Notes under the pieces: model-generated
The model's input: the letters and a program-made list of their open reading frames with translations, nothing else
The model's database searches: none
What the model was told of the DNA's origin: nothing
Part shown: positions 41,901 through 55,166 of the stretch, one piece after another
Layout of the letters: each line of letters begins with the position of its first letter
How positions within the stretch are numbered: position 1 is the first letter of the stretch
NCBI GenBank assembly: GCA_030272585.1
Contig: BSYQ01000004.1
Coordinates: forward strand, 3,348,001 to 3,412,000
From: Bryopsis sp. KO-2023
Taxonomy: Eukaryota; Chlorophyta; Ulvophyceae; Bryopsidales; Bryopsidaceae
DNA length: 64,000 nt
Direction of reading: 5' to 3'
Translations under genes and position numbers: made by a program

Positions 41901-43396
41901 CTGAAAATTTCCTGTGTGTGTGTGTGTGTGTGTGTGTTTCAGGGAATTCGTTGGATTACATGTTCGATTGGACGATATTCCGAAGGCAGTCGAAAAGCGC
42001 ACTAAACCAGGACATTTCGCTGGATGCGCCCAAAAACATTAAACTCCCATTAGAAGCTGCAAAGCCATCTAAACAGTGAGTGTTTTCTCAACAAATCTTT
42101 AGTTATAGTTACAGTTTTCAGGGTTTTTTTTTCTGAGTTTGGGTTTTGATGCAATTGGCTGGGCAACGGGTGACCCCAGTTTAATTCCTGATGGCAGCAT
42201 ACCCTGGCATCTTCTCTTAAAACCACAATTCGAGGTTTACAAAAATCAGATTTCGAAATTCTTTTTTTTTGCGATCGAACAGCTTTTATTTTTTTTCTGT
42301 TGATCATGCTCATACTCTTTGAATGGATGCGATCCTAGGTTTCATACGAATGTATTTTCAATATGTTTGTGTGTGTTTTCTATTTTTTCTCATCACAGGG
42401 AATCAGAGCAGGAAGTGGGTGCCCAAAAGAAAAAGGTATGCTAAGAAAATCTGAAATTAATCTGTTGTTTTTTCTTAACTTAACAAAAAGTAGTTTTTGC
42501 ATGGTGGACGGGGGTTACATGGAGCTCTCGCCTCGATGTAAAAAACACCCCCCCAAAAACAAAAAGAAAAAAGCAAGAAAATAGTCATCTAGGTTTTGAA
42601 GAAGGATCCCTCGACTTGTCAATACTCATATAATATTTGTCAAACAGCATTTTTATTTTATTTTATTTCTAGAATTTGTTTCTTAAATCCTCCTTTGAAT
42701 TGGCTTGCATAACTGCAGGTGGCTGTGTCGCTGACGAAAAACCACTCCCGTGCAAAGCGATTCCTGGTATGTTTTGTTTTTTCTGTTTTGTTTTTTTTCT
42801 TCTTTTTCGTACATGCACTTTAAACTAGAGTTTTGTTTTGAATAATATTTATCAGAGGATAATTTCCACCCTCGATTTGGTGGTGGGGCGCTGTTTCGGA
42901 ATATGTGAAGCGAGAATCATTAGTCGAGCATTTTTTTTCATTTTTCGTTTTCCTGTGTTCTTTAAAAGGAACAAAATGAAAAAACAAGTATAACTGATCT
43001 ACAAATTTATCGTTTTATGCATTGGCAAGTAATGTAAAAAAATATTTGAACGTCTGAAAATATAAAAAAATAAAATAAAATAATAAAAAAAAAACATTGA
43101 AGACCTTTTGCATACAACGACTTTGTCTTTTCTGGTACATTTTTTTTTCCCATTTATTTTCATTTTTTTTGGTGAACTAGTCACAACTACAAATAATAAT
43201 TGAACCACATCAAACATTTGCATATTGAATGGGCTACATCGAAAAACTTAACAATACAAACAATTGATTCTCATTTGGTATTCTTTACCCTTATTTTTCT
43301 TTTCCAATTCGTTTTTTTTGTGAAGATAATAAATTTGCTGCACTCATTTTTTTTGCACAGGGATGCTTCAAATGTCAATCTTCATTTTGGAGGTGA
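38934..43396 (+). CDS. casein kinase 1 with cysteine-containing C-terminus
   Basis: Exons join(38934..39024, 39162..39202, 39414..39483, 39901..40049, 40493..40588, 40845..40935, 41400..41717, 41943..42075, 42399..42435, 42719..42766, 43361..43396), 369 residues. Motifs: G-loop [17 protein letters not shown]-type lysine in [21 protein letters not shown] (catalytic loop), [13 protein letters not shown] (DFG), [33 protein letters not shown] and PWQGL. These are diagnostic of the CK1 family of Ser/Thr kinases. The tail is basic and ends [11 protein letters not shown], like the palmitoylated Cys ends of CK1-gamma, suggesting membrane attachment (inference). The last exon is only 36 bases. Introns are T rich on the sense strand. 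Confidence 0.93.
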
Positions 43397-46300
43397 TTTC
43401 TTTTTTTCTGGAAAAGCACTCGTGTTTTTCCTGATGGGGTTATGTTCACGACAGATTTGGGGTATTAAAAAAAAAAGAACATATCCCCCCCCCTTCCCCC
43501 CCTCCCCTTTTTCTGAAAAAGAAAGGGAGAATGAAAAAAAAAAAAAAGAGAAAGGAGAGGGGAAGCAGGTGTGCGTGAAAGGGGAAAAAAAAAAGGAAAA
43601 TATATCCTACTGCAATTTTTTTGTGGTGCATAGAATTCGATGACAGTATGATTTGGAGAAAAAAAAAGAGAAAAAAAAGGACCTTCCCGTCCTCTCTCTT
43701 TCCCCCCCCCCCCCCCTTTCAAAAAAAATCCAACACGACCACCAACCAAAGAAAAAAAAACAAGCAAAAAAAAAACAAGGAAAAAAACTATATATATATG
43801 TATGTATAAATATAACGATATATGCATTGAAAGGAAAAGAAAAGAAACAGGTGCAAGCACTCACCCCCTTTTCCATAACAACAAAATTGAAAAAAAAAAA
43901 GGCAAAGAGAGGGGGGGGCTGATTATGTAAACTCCCCCCCCTTGAAAAAAAAAGAAAAAAAATGGAAAAAAATTCTGGAAGAGGAGCATTTGAAAAGGAG
44001 GAGAAAAAACTCAGGAAATGAAATACATGGAAAAAGAAAAAAAAAGAACAGAAAATTACGAAGTTTTGTAAAAATTTTTGTTTTTGCTTTTTTTTTTTCC
44101 TGGTGTCAGTTTGGGGCAGGTGATTGTTCGATAATTTCTTTTTTTCACCTCTGCCGCTGCCTACTCTTGTGTGGATATTTTTTTGTTTTTTTTTAGTTGT
44201 GGGTTTTTGCTTTTTTCTTTTTCTTCTTTTCGTCATATTCCTTCTGTTTTGCATTCTTCTTTTGCCTTGACATGGATTGGGAAGATACAAATCTTTCATA
44301 TTTTATATCTCTACGAAAAAAGAGAAAGAGGGAAAAAAAAAAATTGGGAAATGGAAAGGGAGGGGGAGGGGAGGAAGATAAAGGGGTGGAGGAGTGAGTA
44401 GGGTGCGAAAAACAATACATTTGAATCGTTTTTAGCGATGCGTTGTGAAATGGTTTTTTGATCTTAATGTTGTTTTTTTATTATCTATACATGACATTTG
44501 TGGTTTTGTACCTTTACTGCCCTGTCACTCCTTCCCCCCCCCCCCCCCTCCTCTTCATGACAAAAAAAAAGCTCTTGATTTGCGTTTCTGCAATGTGAGA
44601 AGCCCATCCTCTTTTATTTATTTTGTTTTTTTTTGCATTGACTTGTAAAATCGTGGAGGGAGATATTCGAGTGCTTTTTTTTGGTGTTTTTTTTTTTGTC
44701 GTGAGGAGGGTGGATTGCATTCTTTTTGTGAGATGCGGAGGGAGATTTTTTTTCCTTTTTTTTTTTTTTTTCTTTTTTTTGGGGGGGGGGTTGAGAAAGA
44801 GTGATTCATTGGGGGGAAAGAAAGAGCGTGACAATTTTAATGCTGATATTTAGAAAAAATGAAAGATGTGTTTTTTCTTTGTTTTTTTTTTCCCTTTTTT
44901 TGGTTCTGGGTCAGATTTTTCTCTTTTTTTTTACTTATTTTCTTTCGGTGTAAGGAAAGAAAAGGGAAAAAAAAGGTTCTTTCTAGGGGGAGGTGAAAAA
45001 CAGGAGATTCGTTTTTTTCTTGGTGGGAAGGGGAAAGAAAAAAACGTGTATTTTGATCAGACAATATATATATATATATATATATACATATATAAGGGCT
45101 GCAAGTGAATTGCAATATTCTTAACTAAGGAGAGGAGGGAGTGAAATGAAAAACAAAAAGAAAGTTGGAATGGGAAAGAAGGGGGGTAAAGTTTGGGGTG
45201 GGGTGGGGGGGTTTATAGTTATAACCGAAGGTGGTTAATTTGTACGACTTTTTTTTTTTTTTTTAGGAGAGAGAGAAAGGTGGCGGTGGTGAAAAAGAAT
45301 TAAAGGATGTTTGGATATTATAATATCTAATTATACACACACACATATCTATATATATTATAGTTTGCACGAATGATCGGAAATTTGCACAGTGTATGTG
45401 CGGTGGTTTCCTTTTTTTCCCTGATCGTCTTTCATATTTTCCATATTATTCATCCTTTTCTGGAGAACGTCTGCGTGTGTTTTATTTGTGTTTGTTTTTG
45501 TTTTTTGTTTTTTGTTTTTTTCTGTTTTGCGTTTTTCCCCATCTCATCACAGAGTGCGGGTTTCTTCTCTCTTGTTTTAAATCGAATGCTCGAAATTTGG
45601 GGAGTTTTTAATGGAGGCACCCCCCCCCCAAAAAAAAAAAAACAAACACAAAAAAAACTCTAAGAAAAAATTTATATATCTATGTGTACATATTGCTCGA
45701 AGAAAAAAAAGGGAAAAAAAAGAAGAGAAAAAGAATGGGTGACAAGTTTCTTCTGTGTTTTTTTTCCCCCTAAAATATTTTGTTTATTAATTCCTATCCA
45801 TAAAAACATAATTTTGTGTGGAAATGAAAGAGAGGGGAGATGTTAAAGGTTGTACAATAGGAAATCCATGTTTTGAATTAAAAAAAAGAAAACAAAACAT
45901 GAAATATTGGTCGAGTTTCGATTTCATTTTCCTATGTCTGACTTAAAGAAAAGATAAAAATAGAGAAACAAAGGGAAGAGAGAACGAAAGGAGATACAGT
46001 TACCCACGGGCTCCAGTTAAATGGAGCCTGTTTTTTCTTCTGTTTTTTTTTTCTTTTTCTTTTTCTTCACTCTTTTTTTCTTGAAAGGGGGTTCAATCAT
46101 CTGAACAAAGAAAGAAAAAAAAGCACTATCACTGATTTTATGTCGATGTTGCATTCAATATATATCTAGAAAGGAGGGGGGGGGGGGAGCTGCTTTTTTT
46201 GAGTTGCTTCTGTCTTTCCCTCTACAATTTCTCACAGCATAAAAAAAAGTCTTGGACAGAAGATTGGAGAAAAAAAGCAGAAAAAGAAATCACGTTTGAA

Positions 46301-48660
46301 AACACTTTATTGTTTGTGAAACATAAACTTTTCTTTGGGGGAAAGGGGGTCTGCGAAACGTTACAATGAAACATGGATGGCTTTTTTCTTCGTGTGCAGA
46401 ATAATACATAGATGTTTGTGTGTGTGTTTTTGTGTGTGTTTATTTGCTTGTATTCATTCTCGGCTTTTTTTCTGTATGGTGACAGGGGAAAATGATGCAG
46501 GAAAAAACAAAGATCGTGTCCAATAGAATTTTTGGAGAGGAATGAGTGAGATTCAAGCATCTCACTCTTTTTTGTTCTGCCGATGGACGCTGATGATGAG
46601 CAGGTCATGTGATAAATGTGAGATTTGGAAAGAAAAAAAAGGTTAAGGATATTACCCCCTTCATGAAAAGAGAATACAGATGTATGTTTTTTTCTTTTCT
46701 TTTTTTCTTTGCTTAAACCTGTGCTAGTGGAGGGGAATGGATTGTCGTGTTTTGTTGTGTGTATGTGATGAAGCAAAAGGGGAAAAAGAAAAATAAATAA
46801 ATTAAAAAAAAAAGCTTTTTGGGGGAAGATTGAAACAACGCAAGGAAACAATCTATATATATATTTTGTGTGCACATCGAGGATTGAAAAAAAAAAAAAA
46901 GAGAGGTGGAGGCGAAAAAAAAGAAGAAAAAGAAAACTGGCCAACACCACCTGAAAATTGAGCCCCGATGAATATTGGAATGATTGATATGTTTGTGTGA
47001 GTTCTCATTTGTTTGGATAGTTGATATATGAAAATTGAAAGAAAGTGGTAATGCGAGGGAAGGGAGGGGGGGGGGGACAAGACAAGACCTGCAAGATAGA
47101 AAAAAAAATCCCCCCCCCCCCAAAAAAAAAAAAGAAAAACGGACCATCTTGAAATTGAGGGGAGGAAAAAGATGTGCTGCGTTGGTTTGCTGAGTGGAAA
47201 AAAAAAAAGAAAAAGAAACAGTCTGTACGATTCTTTATGGGTGAATACCTCCATCTTTTTTGAGAGGGATGCGATTGCTTTATGGACATATTTATGATTA
47301 TAAAAAGGAAAGTGAAAAAGTTGATACGGACACACAAAAAAAGAGTGAGTGTCTTTCATACACACAAGAAAAAGAGTGAGAGTGTCTCTGTCCCTTCTTT
47401 TTTGGGATATTTTTTTGAAACGGGGGAGCATTCTCGTTTGTGTGTGTTGCGAATATTTTGGGGATGGAGAAAAAAAAACAGGAAAAAAAACTCTCTTCAT
47501 TTTTCAGATACGAAGAAAGGAAAAAAATGGAAAAAAATGGGGGGGTGAAAGAAACAGACACATGTTGATTAAACTATTTTTGTGTTGAAGTCTGGCTGTG
47601 GTGGTGGTGATGACGTTGGGGAGGATTGGTATATTTTGCTTGTTTCTGGAGAGGAGGGGGGGGGAATTCAATCAAAAGTATGGAAAACAGAAAAAAAGTA
47701 TGGGAAAAAAAAAAGAAAGACTGTTTCGGGATCTTCCATTTCTTTGGTGGTTTTATGTGTTTGACTGTGTTATGTGTCTTGCCTGCATGAAGGAAACTGC
47801 CAATAGGAAAGTGTGTTTAGCGGGGAAGGGGAGGTTGAAAGAAAGAAAAAAAGAGATAAAACAAGAATATTCATTGAAAAAGGGAAATGGAAAATATTGT
47901 TTGAGTGGAAGCACCGTAACAGAAAGAAAAAGAAGGGAAAAGAAAAGATGTCAGGAAAGTAGTATGGAATTAATGCACGTGTCATTTTCCTTTCTTTTTG
48001 TGTGTGTGTGTGTGTTTTCCTTCTCATTTTTTTTTTAATTTGGGGGGGGGGGGGGGGATTAAATTTTATTTTCTGAAAGTTTTGAATGAAAGAGCACACA
48101 CACACAGACAAGTCGAAAGGAGAAAAAAGCGGGTTCGTACGTGGAAGAATCTTTGCAGCATTAAAAAAAAAATGCAAAAAAAAAAAATTATCGAAATTGA
48201 ATGTCCATTCACTTCTTCTTCTTTTTCCATATGGAAAGTTTGTCGTGGGGAATTCCATGCCTTTCATGTCTTTTGAATTTTCTTTTTGTGTGTTGGAAGA
48301 GGTTTTTGTGGGAGGGAGGGAAGGGACGGATTGTATGCTCCAGAAAGCGACCATAAGTGAAAGGGGGGGGGGGGGGTAACTACTGCAAAAAAAAAAAAAC
48401 AGTTGGTTTTCGTTAGGTAAGATGTGGATATTTCAATGACTGCTAAGAGAGAGAGAGAGAAGAAGGGAATTTGATATATGGGATATCTGGGATTTAGTGA
48501 ATTCGGGGATAAAAAAAGAAAAAGAAAGATGATGGTGTGAGGGAGAGTTTTCTTCAAAGAGTTAAAAGAGGGGGTACGAAGAAGCGAGAACCAAAATCTG
48601 AATAAATTTCAAGAAAAAAGAAAGAAAGAAAAAAAAAGAGAATCCCAAGTGAACGATGGA
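43397..48660. other. 5.3-kb low-complexity, C-poor tract without genes
   Basis: Runs of A, T and G up to about 20 bases, (GT)n at 41913-41938 just before and 47999-48015, and (AT)n at 45065-45085. C is scarce on the + strand across most of it. Introns of genes in this window show the same lack of C on their sense strand, so the tract may be transcribed rightward, as a very long CK1 3' UTR, an intron or a non-coding RNA. Long ORFs here encode only Lys/Phe/Gly-rich low-complexity peptide and are not called. Confidence 0.55.
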
Positions 48661-49557
48661 GCGAAAACCTTCTTGCTCAAGTCCGTGTTCAATTAACCAT
48701 CATTCAACAAGTTGAAAAAACATGTGTGTTCTTTCGAAGAACCCCCCCCAAACCTTTTGAAGCAAAGGCTTTGGTAATGCTTTCTGTTGTGTTTTTTTAG
48801 TCTCAGACGGTGGCTTATTGGGTGCTTGAAATAAATACGGACGTGTGTAAATAAGCTTTGGAAGCAAATAACAAGCGAAAAAGGGGGGCCCAAGGATCGC
48901 ATCACACGATTTCCCATCATACCAAACGTACAGATTCACTCACCATCATAGGTGCTTGTCATGTTCACCTTGATTTAAAAAATAAAAATAAAATAAACGT
49001 CCAAGCGCACTTCCACGATCGGTTTGTGATGTGTGCAATAACTGTCTCTCGATAAATGTCGCAACGACATGATATTTTAAGAAAGTTGTCTTGCCCACAC
49101 AGACTTTTGACCCCCCCTGGTGGTTGATTGTGCCTGATGCTCACCGTGTCAAAAGAGGTACCCACATCTGCATGCCCTTCCAAACAGGCTTGAGGGAAAA
49201 CCTCCTCCTGCTCGGCTAAATGAAATAGTCGCCCACACGCACACGACATGCAGAACTCAAAATCGCCAACACGTCCATTGATGCACATGCAGCACGACAC
49301 AGAGCAAACTTGCAAGGAATTCCTCACACCCAAACCGATAACATCCCACGAAAGCGGCGGCGGGTGCAGAAGCCAGAAGAAAACCCACATCAACCGATGA
49401 TCAGCTGCCGAAACACGGAACATGGTCGGCCTGCACATCCCTTGCCGCCGTGGTTTTTTCGTGCTGTGGCAGAATCTGATGGAACTTGCTTCTTCTTTCT
49501 CTTGCACGTGAAGGCTGACGCGACCCCCTCTTCGATGGAATTCCTGCACCACCCGCC
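48661..49557. other. intergenic, one unsupported 195-codon ORF
   Basis: Upstream of LTD-FAS1 copy B. The minus strand is open from 49552 to 48965 and is cysteine rich in the middle (CSVSCCMCINGRVGDFEFCM), but it ends in low complexity and matches no family I know. It could hold exons of a small protein. Confidence 0.3.
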
Positions 49558-49705
49558 ATAAAAGTTCTCTGTTCGTCAGAAAACTCGGAAAGAAATTGTT
49601 TTGCTGCTTCGCGAAATCAACAGGACCCTGCTCTCTGCCGCACCTGCTGTCTTTCGAAAGACAGCCAAAAGGAAAAAGAAGTGCTGCGTACAGAGCGCTT
49701 TCAGA
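49558..49705 (+). promoter_or_regulatory. promoter of LTD-FAS1 copy B
   Basis: CATAAAAGTTCTCT (TATA-like, 49558-49565), then TTTTGCTGCTTCGCGAAA (49599-49616), then GAAGTGCTGCGTACAGAGCG near 49678-49700. Order and spacing match those of the other copies and of the left window edge. Confidence 0.6.
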
Positions 49706-49880
49706 GAGATTCCAAGATCAAAGTATGCCCCATGGATACGTCTTCTTTCCTGGTTGGGGAACGCAATATTCGCCATTCTTGTGTCGAAACTCACACGATT
49801 CAGTGGTTTCTGGGCAAAAATAGCTTGAGAGAATGCGTTTTCTGTCCAACTCGATAAAACCAAACGTTTGTTTCGCAGGA

Positions 49881-52217
49881 ATGATGCTTCCCAAGGGGGT
49901 ATCCAATTCACATGCCGCCATGTGTGCGACGATTTTCCTATTGTCGATGACCCAGATCGCATGTGGTCAGAATACTTTCTTAGATGCAGCTGCCGTGGTG
50001 AGTTGCGTGGATTCCTTTTCCTCGTCACATATACAGGAGAGAGCAGTGGGTTGCTTCTTGCTTTTCGATTTCGAGCGTGAATCAAATCGAATTTGGTCGT
50101 TGGAGTGTTGCGTTTGCAGAAACTTGACGCCAATGGCAGCCCAATCAAACTTATTGGCGAAACTGCCGTCGAAAGAGTGGGCTCGACGCCCCCTCAAGTC
50201 GTGATCGACAAGGTGGCGGCCTTTCCGATCGCTGGCGGCCAGGACTCGATCGTTCTGAGGAACATTGGTGGCCAGACCGCCATTGTGAATGGGTGGACGT
50301 TGACCGATGGTACTGGAACGGAATTCGTGCTCGAGCCCAGCAAGCAGTGTCCGCAATTTGATTCGATCGCTCCTGGTGAAGACCTCAAGCTCGCGCCCAA
50401 GAGCAACGAAAATCCATGCGGATTCGATTTCAACTTGAGCTTCCAGTAAGACTGACATATGCACGGAAACAATATTCATGATGCTGGCGTTGAATATCCT
50501 TGGAACCGTGATGATGGATACTGAGTTACGTGATGGTCTTTGGTCAGGGATTCCATCAAGTTGAGTAATGCTGAGGGCAACCTGATCCAGGAAATGGAGT
50601 GGGAGAGTTTTGACAATGGCTCTGCCCTCCGAAGGCAACATGATGGATCCTACACCATGGTCCCTGAGGATGAATCCGTTCTCAACCTCTTGAACAGCTT
50701 GGGCAATTACACCTTCTTCCTGGATGCATTGAAGGTAGATAATGAAATGACTTGGCGCTGAGAGATTGGCTGCACACAAATTTCGATTTTTTTTTTTTTT
50801 TTTTTTTTACTCGATTTTACGACGTATCCTGCTGGAAAAACGGTCTCTTTTCACCCATTGAAACCATTGGCTTGTGTTGATGATTGTGCACGACAGGCAA
50901 CAGGCTTGGAGGATTTGCTCAAAGTTCCTGCTGACCCTGATTATGAAGGCCCTGTGCTGCCTGCTCCACCCCCACCACCTGTTTTCAAGCCATTCTTTCC
51001 TGCACATTTTGGATTCGCCATGGATAGAACTGAGGTTGCTCCCCCACCTCCTCCACCCCCACCCCCTCCACCTCCTGTGGGCATTCCAAAGAAGGGACCT
51101 TTCACAGTAAGAAACTATTGAATATAACCCACTGCATGTTCAATGCTGGTATGTTTGTATCCAAGGTTCAAACTGAACAGACAGATTCTGCAGAAATGCT
51201 TTGGTTGCACCAATGGGTTTTCTCCAAAGGAAATGGGTGCCGTGCTGACACTGATGTTGAAGAATTCGGATAGTCTCGTCTGTACACATTAGTTATTGAA
51301 ATGCTGCTGCAATTTGTTTTACCAGATTTTTGCCCCGAATGATGCAGCCTTTGAGGCCTTTAGGTTGTCCCTGTCTGGTTTTGGTCAACAGCCATTCACC
51401 AGGCAGCAGATCCTGGAGCTGCCAGAAATGGTGGATATCCTCAAATACCACATCATCGGAGGCGCTTACACTTCAGGTGCTGTCTTGTCTGTGTGGTACT
51501 GACCTAATAGTTCATGCGTGGAGTTTGACTTCAAATTAATGGCTTTCTTTCTGGGGATGTGGCTTTCAGAGTTTTTGTTGAACAACACCGAAATCGTCAC
51601 AAGCTTGGGAGCAGAACTGGTGCCCTTCAATGACCCAATCATGACAGGTGAGTAACCAGTTGCACTTGTATAATTGAGCACTTGCACCAATTATTGTACA
51701 AATAATTCTGGGTTCTCATATTCACCTCAATATGTGGATTCTTTTGCATTCCAACATTGAGGTCTCGATGTGTGTTTCAACAGAGGGCAAGTTCAATTTG
51801 CATGATTCGTGTGTGGACAAACCCACACTGGACTTGTACGAGTGCGACATGCAGAAGGAATTCGGAAAATGCTTTGAGCCATTCATGGTCAGCCCCCTTG
51901 CAGCTCAGTGGAAGGGTGGCCTGTGCGAGAGGACTTGTGGGAGGTGTACTTGTGAATTTGGCCAGTGCGCTGCCATCCAGATGTTGGACCTGGAAGCCAC
52001 CAATGGGGTGGTGCACACTGTGGAGAGGGTCATGTTCCCTCCACCAATTTTCAAAAAGGAAGTGCTTGTACTCCCACCAGAGGTGGAGCAGCCGGATGCG
52101 AATGTCATCAATGATCTGGAAGGAATGTTTGAGCCCACCTTGACCATTGGTTTTAAGCCAAGGGATGCTGCAGCTGATAAGGCTGCCAAATCGACTGAAA
52201 TTCCATCTACTGGTTGA
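49881..52217 (+). CDS. secreted LTD / Pro-rich / FAS1 protein with ShKT-like insert (copy B)
   Basis: Exons join(49881..49997, 50120..50445, 50548..50734, 50897..51106, 51326..51476, 51570..51647, 51784..52217), 500 residues. The layout is signal peptide 1-29 (IFLLSMTQIACGQ), lamin-tail-like region 40-210 (SIVLRNIGGQTAIVNGWTL, IAPGEDLKLAP), polyproline linker 211-277, and FAS1 first half about 278-356 (PFTIFAPNDAAFEAFRLSLS). Eight cysteines lie at about 366, 377, 386, 404, 408, 411, 413 and 418; the first six fit the ShKT pattern ending CERTCGRC. The FAS1 last strand is at about 419-444 (LEATNGVVHTVERVMFPPP). The start follows a GCAG/GAATG junction shared with copy A; an in-frame ATG at 49833 would lengthen the leader. 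FAS1 and LTD are known in adhesion and surface proteins; the partner is unknown. Confidence 0.87.
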
Positions 52218-52972
52218 AACTTCAAATATTGAAACTCCAATATGTGTGCTTTACAAATGTACACATGCATGTGATCTATTTATATATGTGTTCATGAAGT
52301 TTTTGAGGGCAGGGTCTCTAGTTTAAGTATGTCTTTAATATGTTAAGTTGATGCCATATCCAATAGGAATAATGTTAGGAAAAATTCATGCAATATCAAG
52401 AAATTGCCATGGATGGGTTTTGGATGGTGGTTCATATATTTATTGTGGAAGGTCTTCGGCAGGTGGCATTATATGTTGCAGATTTTGGGTTGGCCTTTGT
52501 GTGTAATATATCTCTGTTGTAGGATGACTCATGAATTGGCACCAAAGATATTGGCCAAAAAAAATATATATTGATCGAGCAATATATATTCAATCAGATC
52601 CCAGGTGTTGGTGTCAAGTATTTCACAAGATTTTGCTCAGATTTGGGTTTTACAGAACATGCAAATGATCCACTTCCCCTTGTGCTCTTCAACTAAACAA
52701 TCATCATGAAATGCCATCCAATCGTTTTGCAGAAAGTTGAAGGCTTTTCACCTGAAGCCAAGGACATTTAACGCTCAGTGGGAGTTGCTGCAACTTGGTG
52801 CTTTCATTTTTCGAAGCAGCCGAGCTGATTGTTATTGATCCGCTCGACTCAACTGATGCTGGCGATTGCAAAAAGTTACGACACAGAGATACGAAGAAGA
52901 TACGAATTTTGCCCTCTATGACAATATCCTTCTGAACCCAACCGTCTCCTTATCACCAATCGGCGAATATCA
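52218..52972. other. intergenic between copy B and the alpha-kinase
   Basis: 3' flank of copy B and 5' flank of the kinase, A+T rich to about 52680. No gene is recognised. Confidence 0.45.
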
Positions 52973-53875
52973 ATGGACGCAGCCAGGAGAAACAACTCGT
53001 CGAGAGCAACATTCAAACACGAGGACCTGGACAATCCATTTGCGTCCGGCGGTTTTCGTTGGGTGGCCAAGGGGGTGTACACCAGGGGCCAACGGAAGGG
53101 GGAGGCCTGTGTTTGCAAGTGGTTCAAGAGCGGGTCCGTCTTCAGTCGAGCGTTTTTCTCCGAGGATATTAAGGCCGTCGCCAAGGCGATAGAGATCGTT
53201 CAAGACTGGAACGACGAAGGGTTGGTGAACAAGACTGTACAGGTCAATGAAGCTGAGGTTTGGACTTTCTTGGAAACAGGAGAGCAATGTTTGGTGGAGC
53301 CATTCATCAAGAACTACCAAAAGTTCAATTCGAACAGTGGGTGGTGCGATCGCTCCACGCCATGGCCCCGTGTAATGCAGGCGCTGAGTCACTACTCTTA
53401 CTACCTGTCCGATGGGGAGCTCCTCCTGTGTGATCTTCAGGTATAATTTCATGAAAGCCCTCCTGGGCTTCATCAATTATTGAGGTGTCTCTTTCCATAT
53501 GGATGATATGCATATCCATCATGGGGTAGCATAGGCTTGTTATGAAATGGAGAACAGTCTTTGACCCCAGAAAGCCTACGCGCGTCACATCTCTCTGAAT
53601 AGTCCCATTCTATGCAGGGAGGCTGCTATCGGAATGGAATTGTTCTCACAGATCCAGTCATTATGAGTAGGGGCAGGCACTTCGGTGTCACGGACCTGGG
53701 GGCCAAGGGAATTGCAAATTTCTTTGCCAAGCACAAATGCAACGAATATTGCAGGTCTTATTGGGCAAAGCCAAGCAATGCAAGGAGTCACTTCAGGGCA
53801 GTACCAGGAACAACCATGCGGCCGAACAATGTGCCAACCAGACACAGCAGGGGTCTGATGACATTGCAAGAATAG
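52973..53875 (+). CDS. alpha-kinase (eEF2K / myosin-heavy-chain-kinase family)
   Basis: Two exons, join(52973..53440, 53618..53875), 241 residues, so the protein is little more than the catalytic domain. Atypical alpha-kinase motifs: FASGGFRWVAKGVYT with a glycine-rich start, ACVCKWFKSG with the likely ATP-binding Lys, CLVEPFIKNYQKFNSNSGW, ALSHYSYYLSDGELLLCDLQ, then GGCYRNGIVLTDPVIMS, FGVTDLGAKGIANFFAKHKC and NEYC. The HKCNEYC segment matches the zinc-binding residues of the family. No regulatory or WD40 region is attached, which distinguishes it from eEF2K and MHCK. The substrate is unknown. Confidence 0.9.
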
Positions 53876-55166
53876 CTAGACCACAGTGGGGATGTTGCTC
53901 TGAGCAAAAACTAGTTTTCTGTGAAAACTGGTTGCGAGGGAGAGAGCTGTCTTGGAGTCTCATGAGTTAAAATGATGGGCTGGATGAAGCGGGCGGGGAG
54001 GGGGGGGGGACGGGCTTCGTATTATAGAAGCTGCGTATTTTTCATGCATGCTTTGCACTTTTTATTTTCTCTACATGTGTGGTTGCCCTGAAAAACTGAA
54101 AAATGAGTCGATGAAGGGAAAGAAAAGAGGGAATTTTGTGAAAGGGATTGTTTCTTTCACTTTCACTTCCCTTTTTTTTTTTTGCTGTTTTTTTTTTTTC
54201 CCTTTCTCTTCCCCTTCCTTTTTCTCCTCTAATTCTTTTATTGAGGGAAGCACTTGTGTGTTTTTCTCTTTTATGTTTTGTCTTAGCTAGCTTTTTGTGG
54301 AATGAGAAAGCTTTGAAAAGCAAAAATCCAACGAAAAGAAGTTGAGAAAAAAAGTGAGAAAGAACGACAGGAAAGAAAGAAGATCCAGAGCCATGTGGAT
54401 CTTATATGGTTTGCTGTAATATCTTTTGTTTTGACACAATCCTGGCCTTGTCAATCACTAAATTCATGGCGTCTAGAATTGTGTTCGCGTCCAACAGCAG
54501 ACCAACTCTTTCAGCAGTTTCTGCAAAACAAGAACTGCACCGATAGTCCCCACCTCATCTCTCCCCCCCCCTTCTTTTTTTGCTTTAATGGCTCTCCTGT
54601 GATCTTGAGACTTGGATTCGTTTTTCACCCCTCAGAGTGGATGGGCCTGGTTTCTCCTCTGGTTTCTTCCTGGTTTCTGGCAGTGGGAATCCAGCTGTGG
54701 CAGTTTGATGGCTTTTTGGTGGAGGTGAAGGGGGACTTACTGATGCAACTGGGTAGCCCATGCATCCTGGAACACATGCAAAGTGCGAGAATTAATATAC
54801 GCCTCACAAATATGTTATACATTATATTATGTTTCGCTTTGCTGCATCGGACCCTGACAAGCAATACTGCATCCCAAAACACAAAATGATGATTCGTCTA
54901 AAACAAACACACGAGAATTGGCCTGAGGCAAACAAGAGAGTGTTTACTGAGCTAATATTGACGATGCATATTCCTTTCAAGCATTGATGTAGGGATGCGA
55001 CCAAGAAATCCATTTGTTTCTCTGGGTTGCCAACAATTACCTCGCATTTGGCTTCTTTTGATGCTGGGCAACGCTCTAAAGCTCCACCACAATTGACAGA
55101 AGACAAACATGAGGCACACAACATCGATTGATGAAAAAAGATGAGAAAAATGAAAAGAAAACTCAC
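53876..55166. other. intergenic, low complexity and unsupported ORF
   Basis: T/C-rich low complexity at 54120-54230. A 164-codon + strand ORF (54395-54889) is hydrophobic and Trp rich but has no recognisable domain, so it is not called. Confidence 0.4.

Noticed and set aside
43465-44300. Long ORFs of Lys-, Phe- and Gly-rich peptide on both strands, also across 46.2-48.5 kb
   Set aside because: Low-complexity translation of homopolymer tracts; no domain and no codon structure.
54395-54889. 164-codon plus-strand ORF, hydrophobic and Trp rich
   Set aside because: No signal of a known family, contains poly-C/T low complexity, and no supporting splice or promoter evidence.
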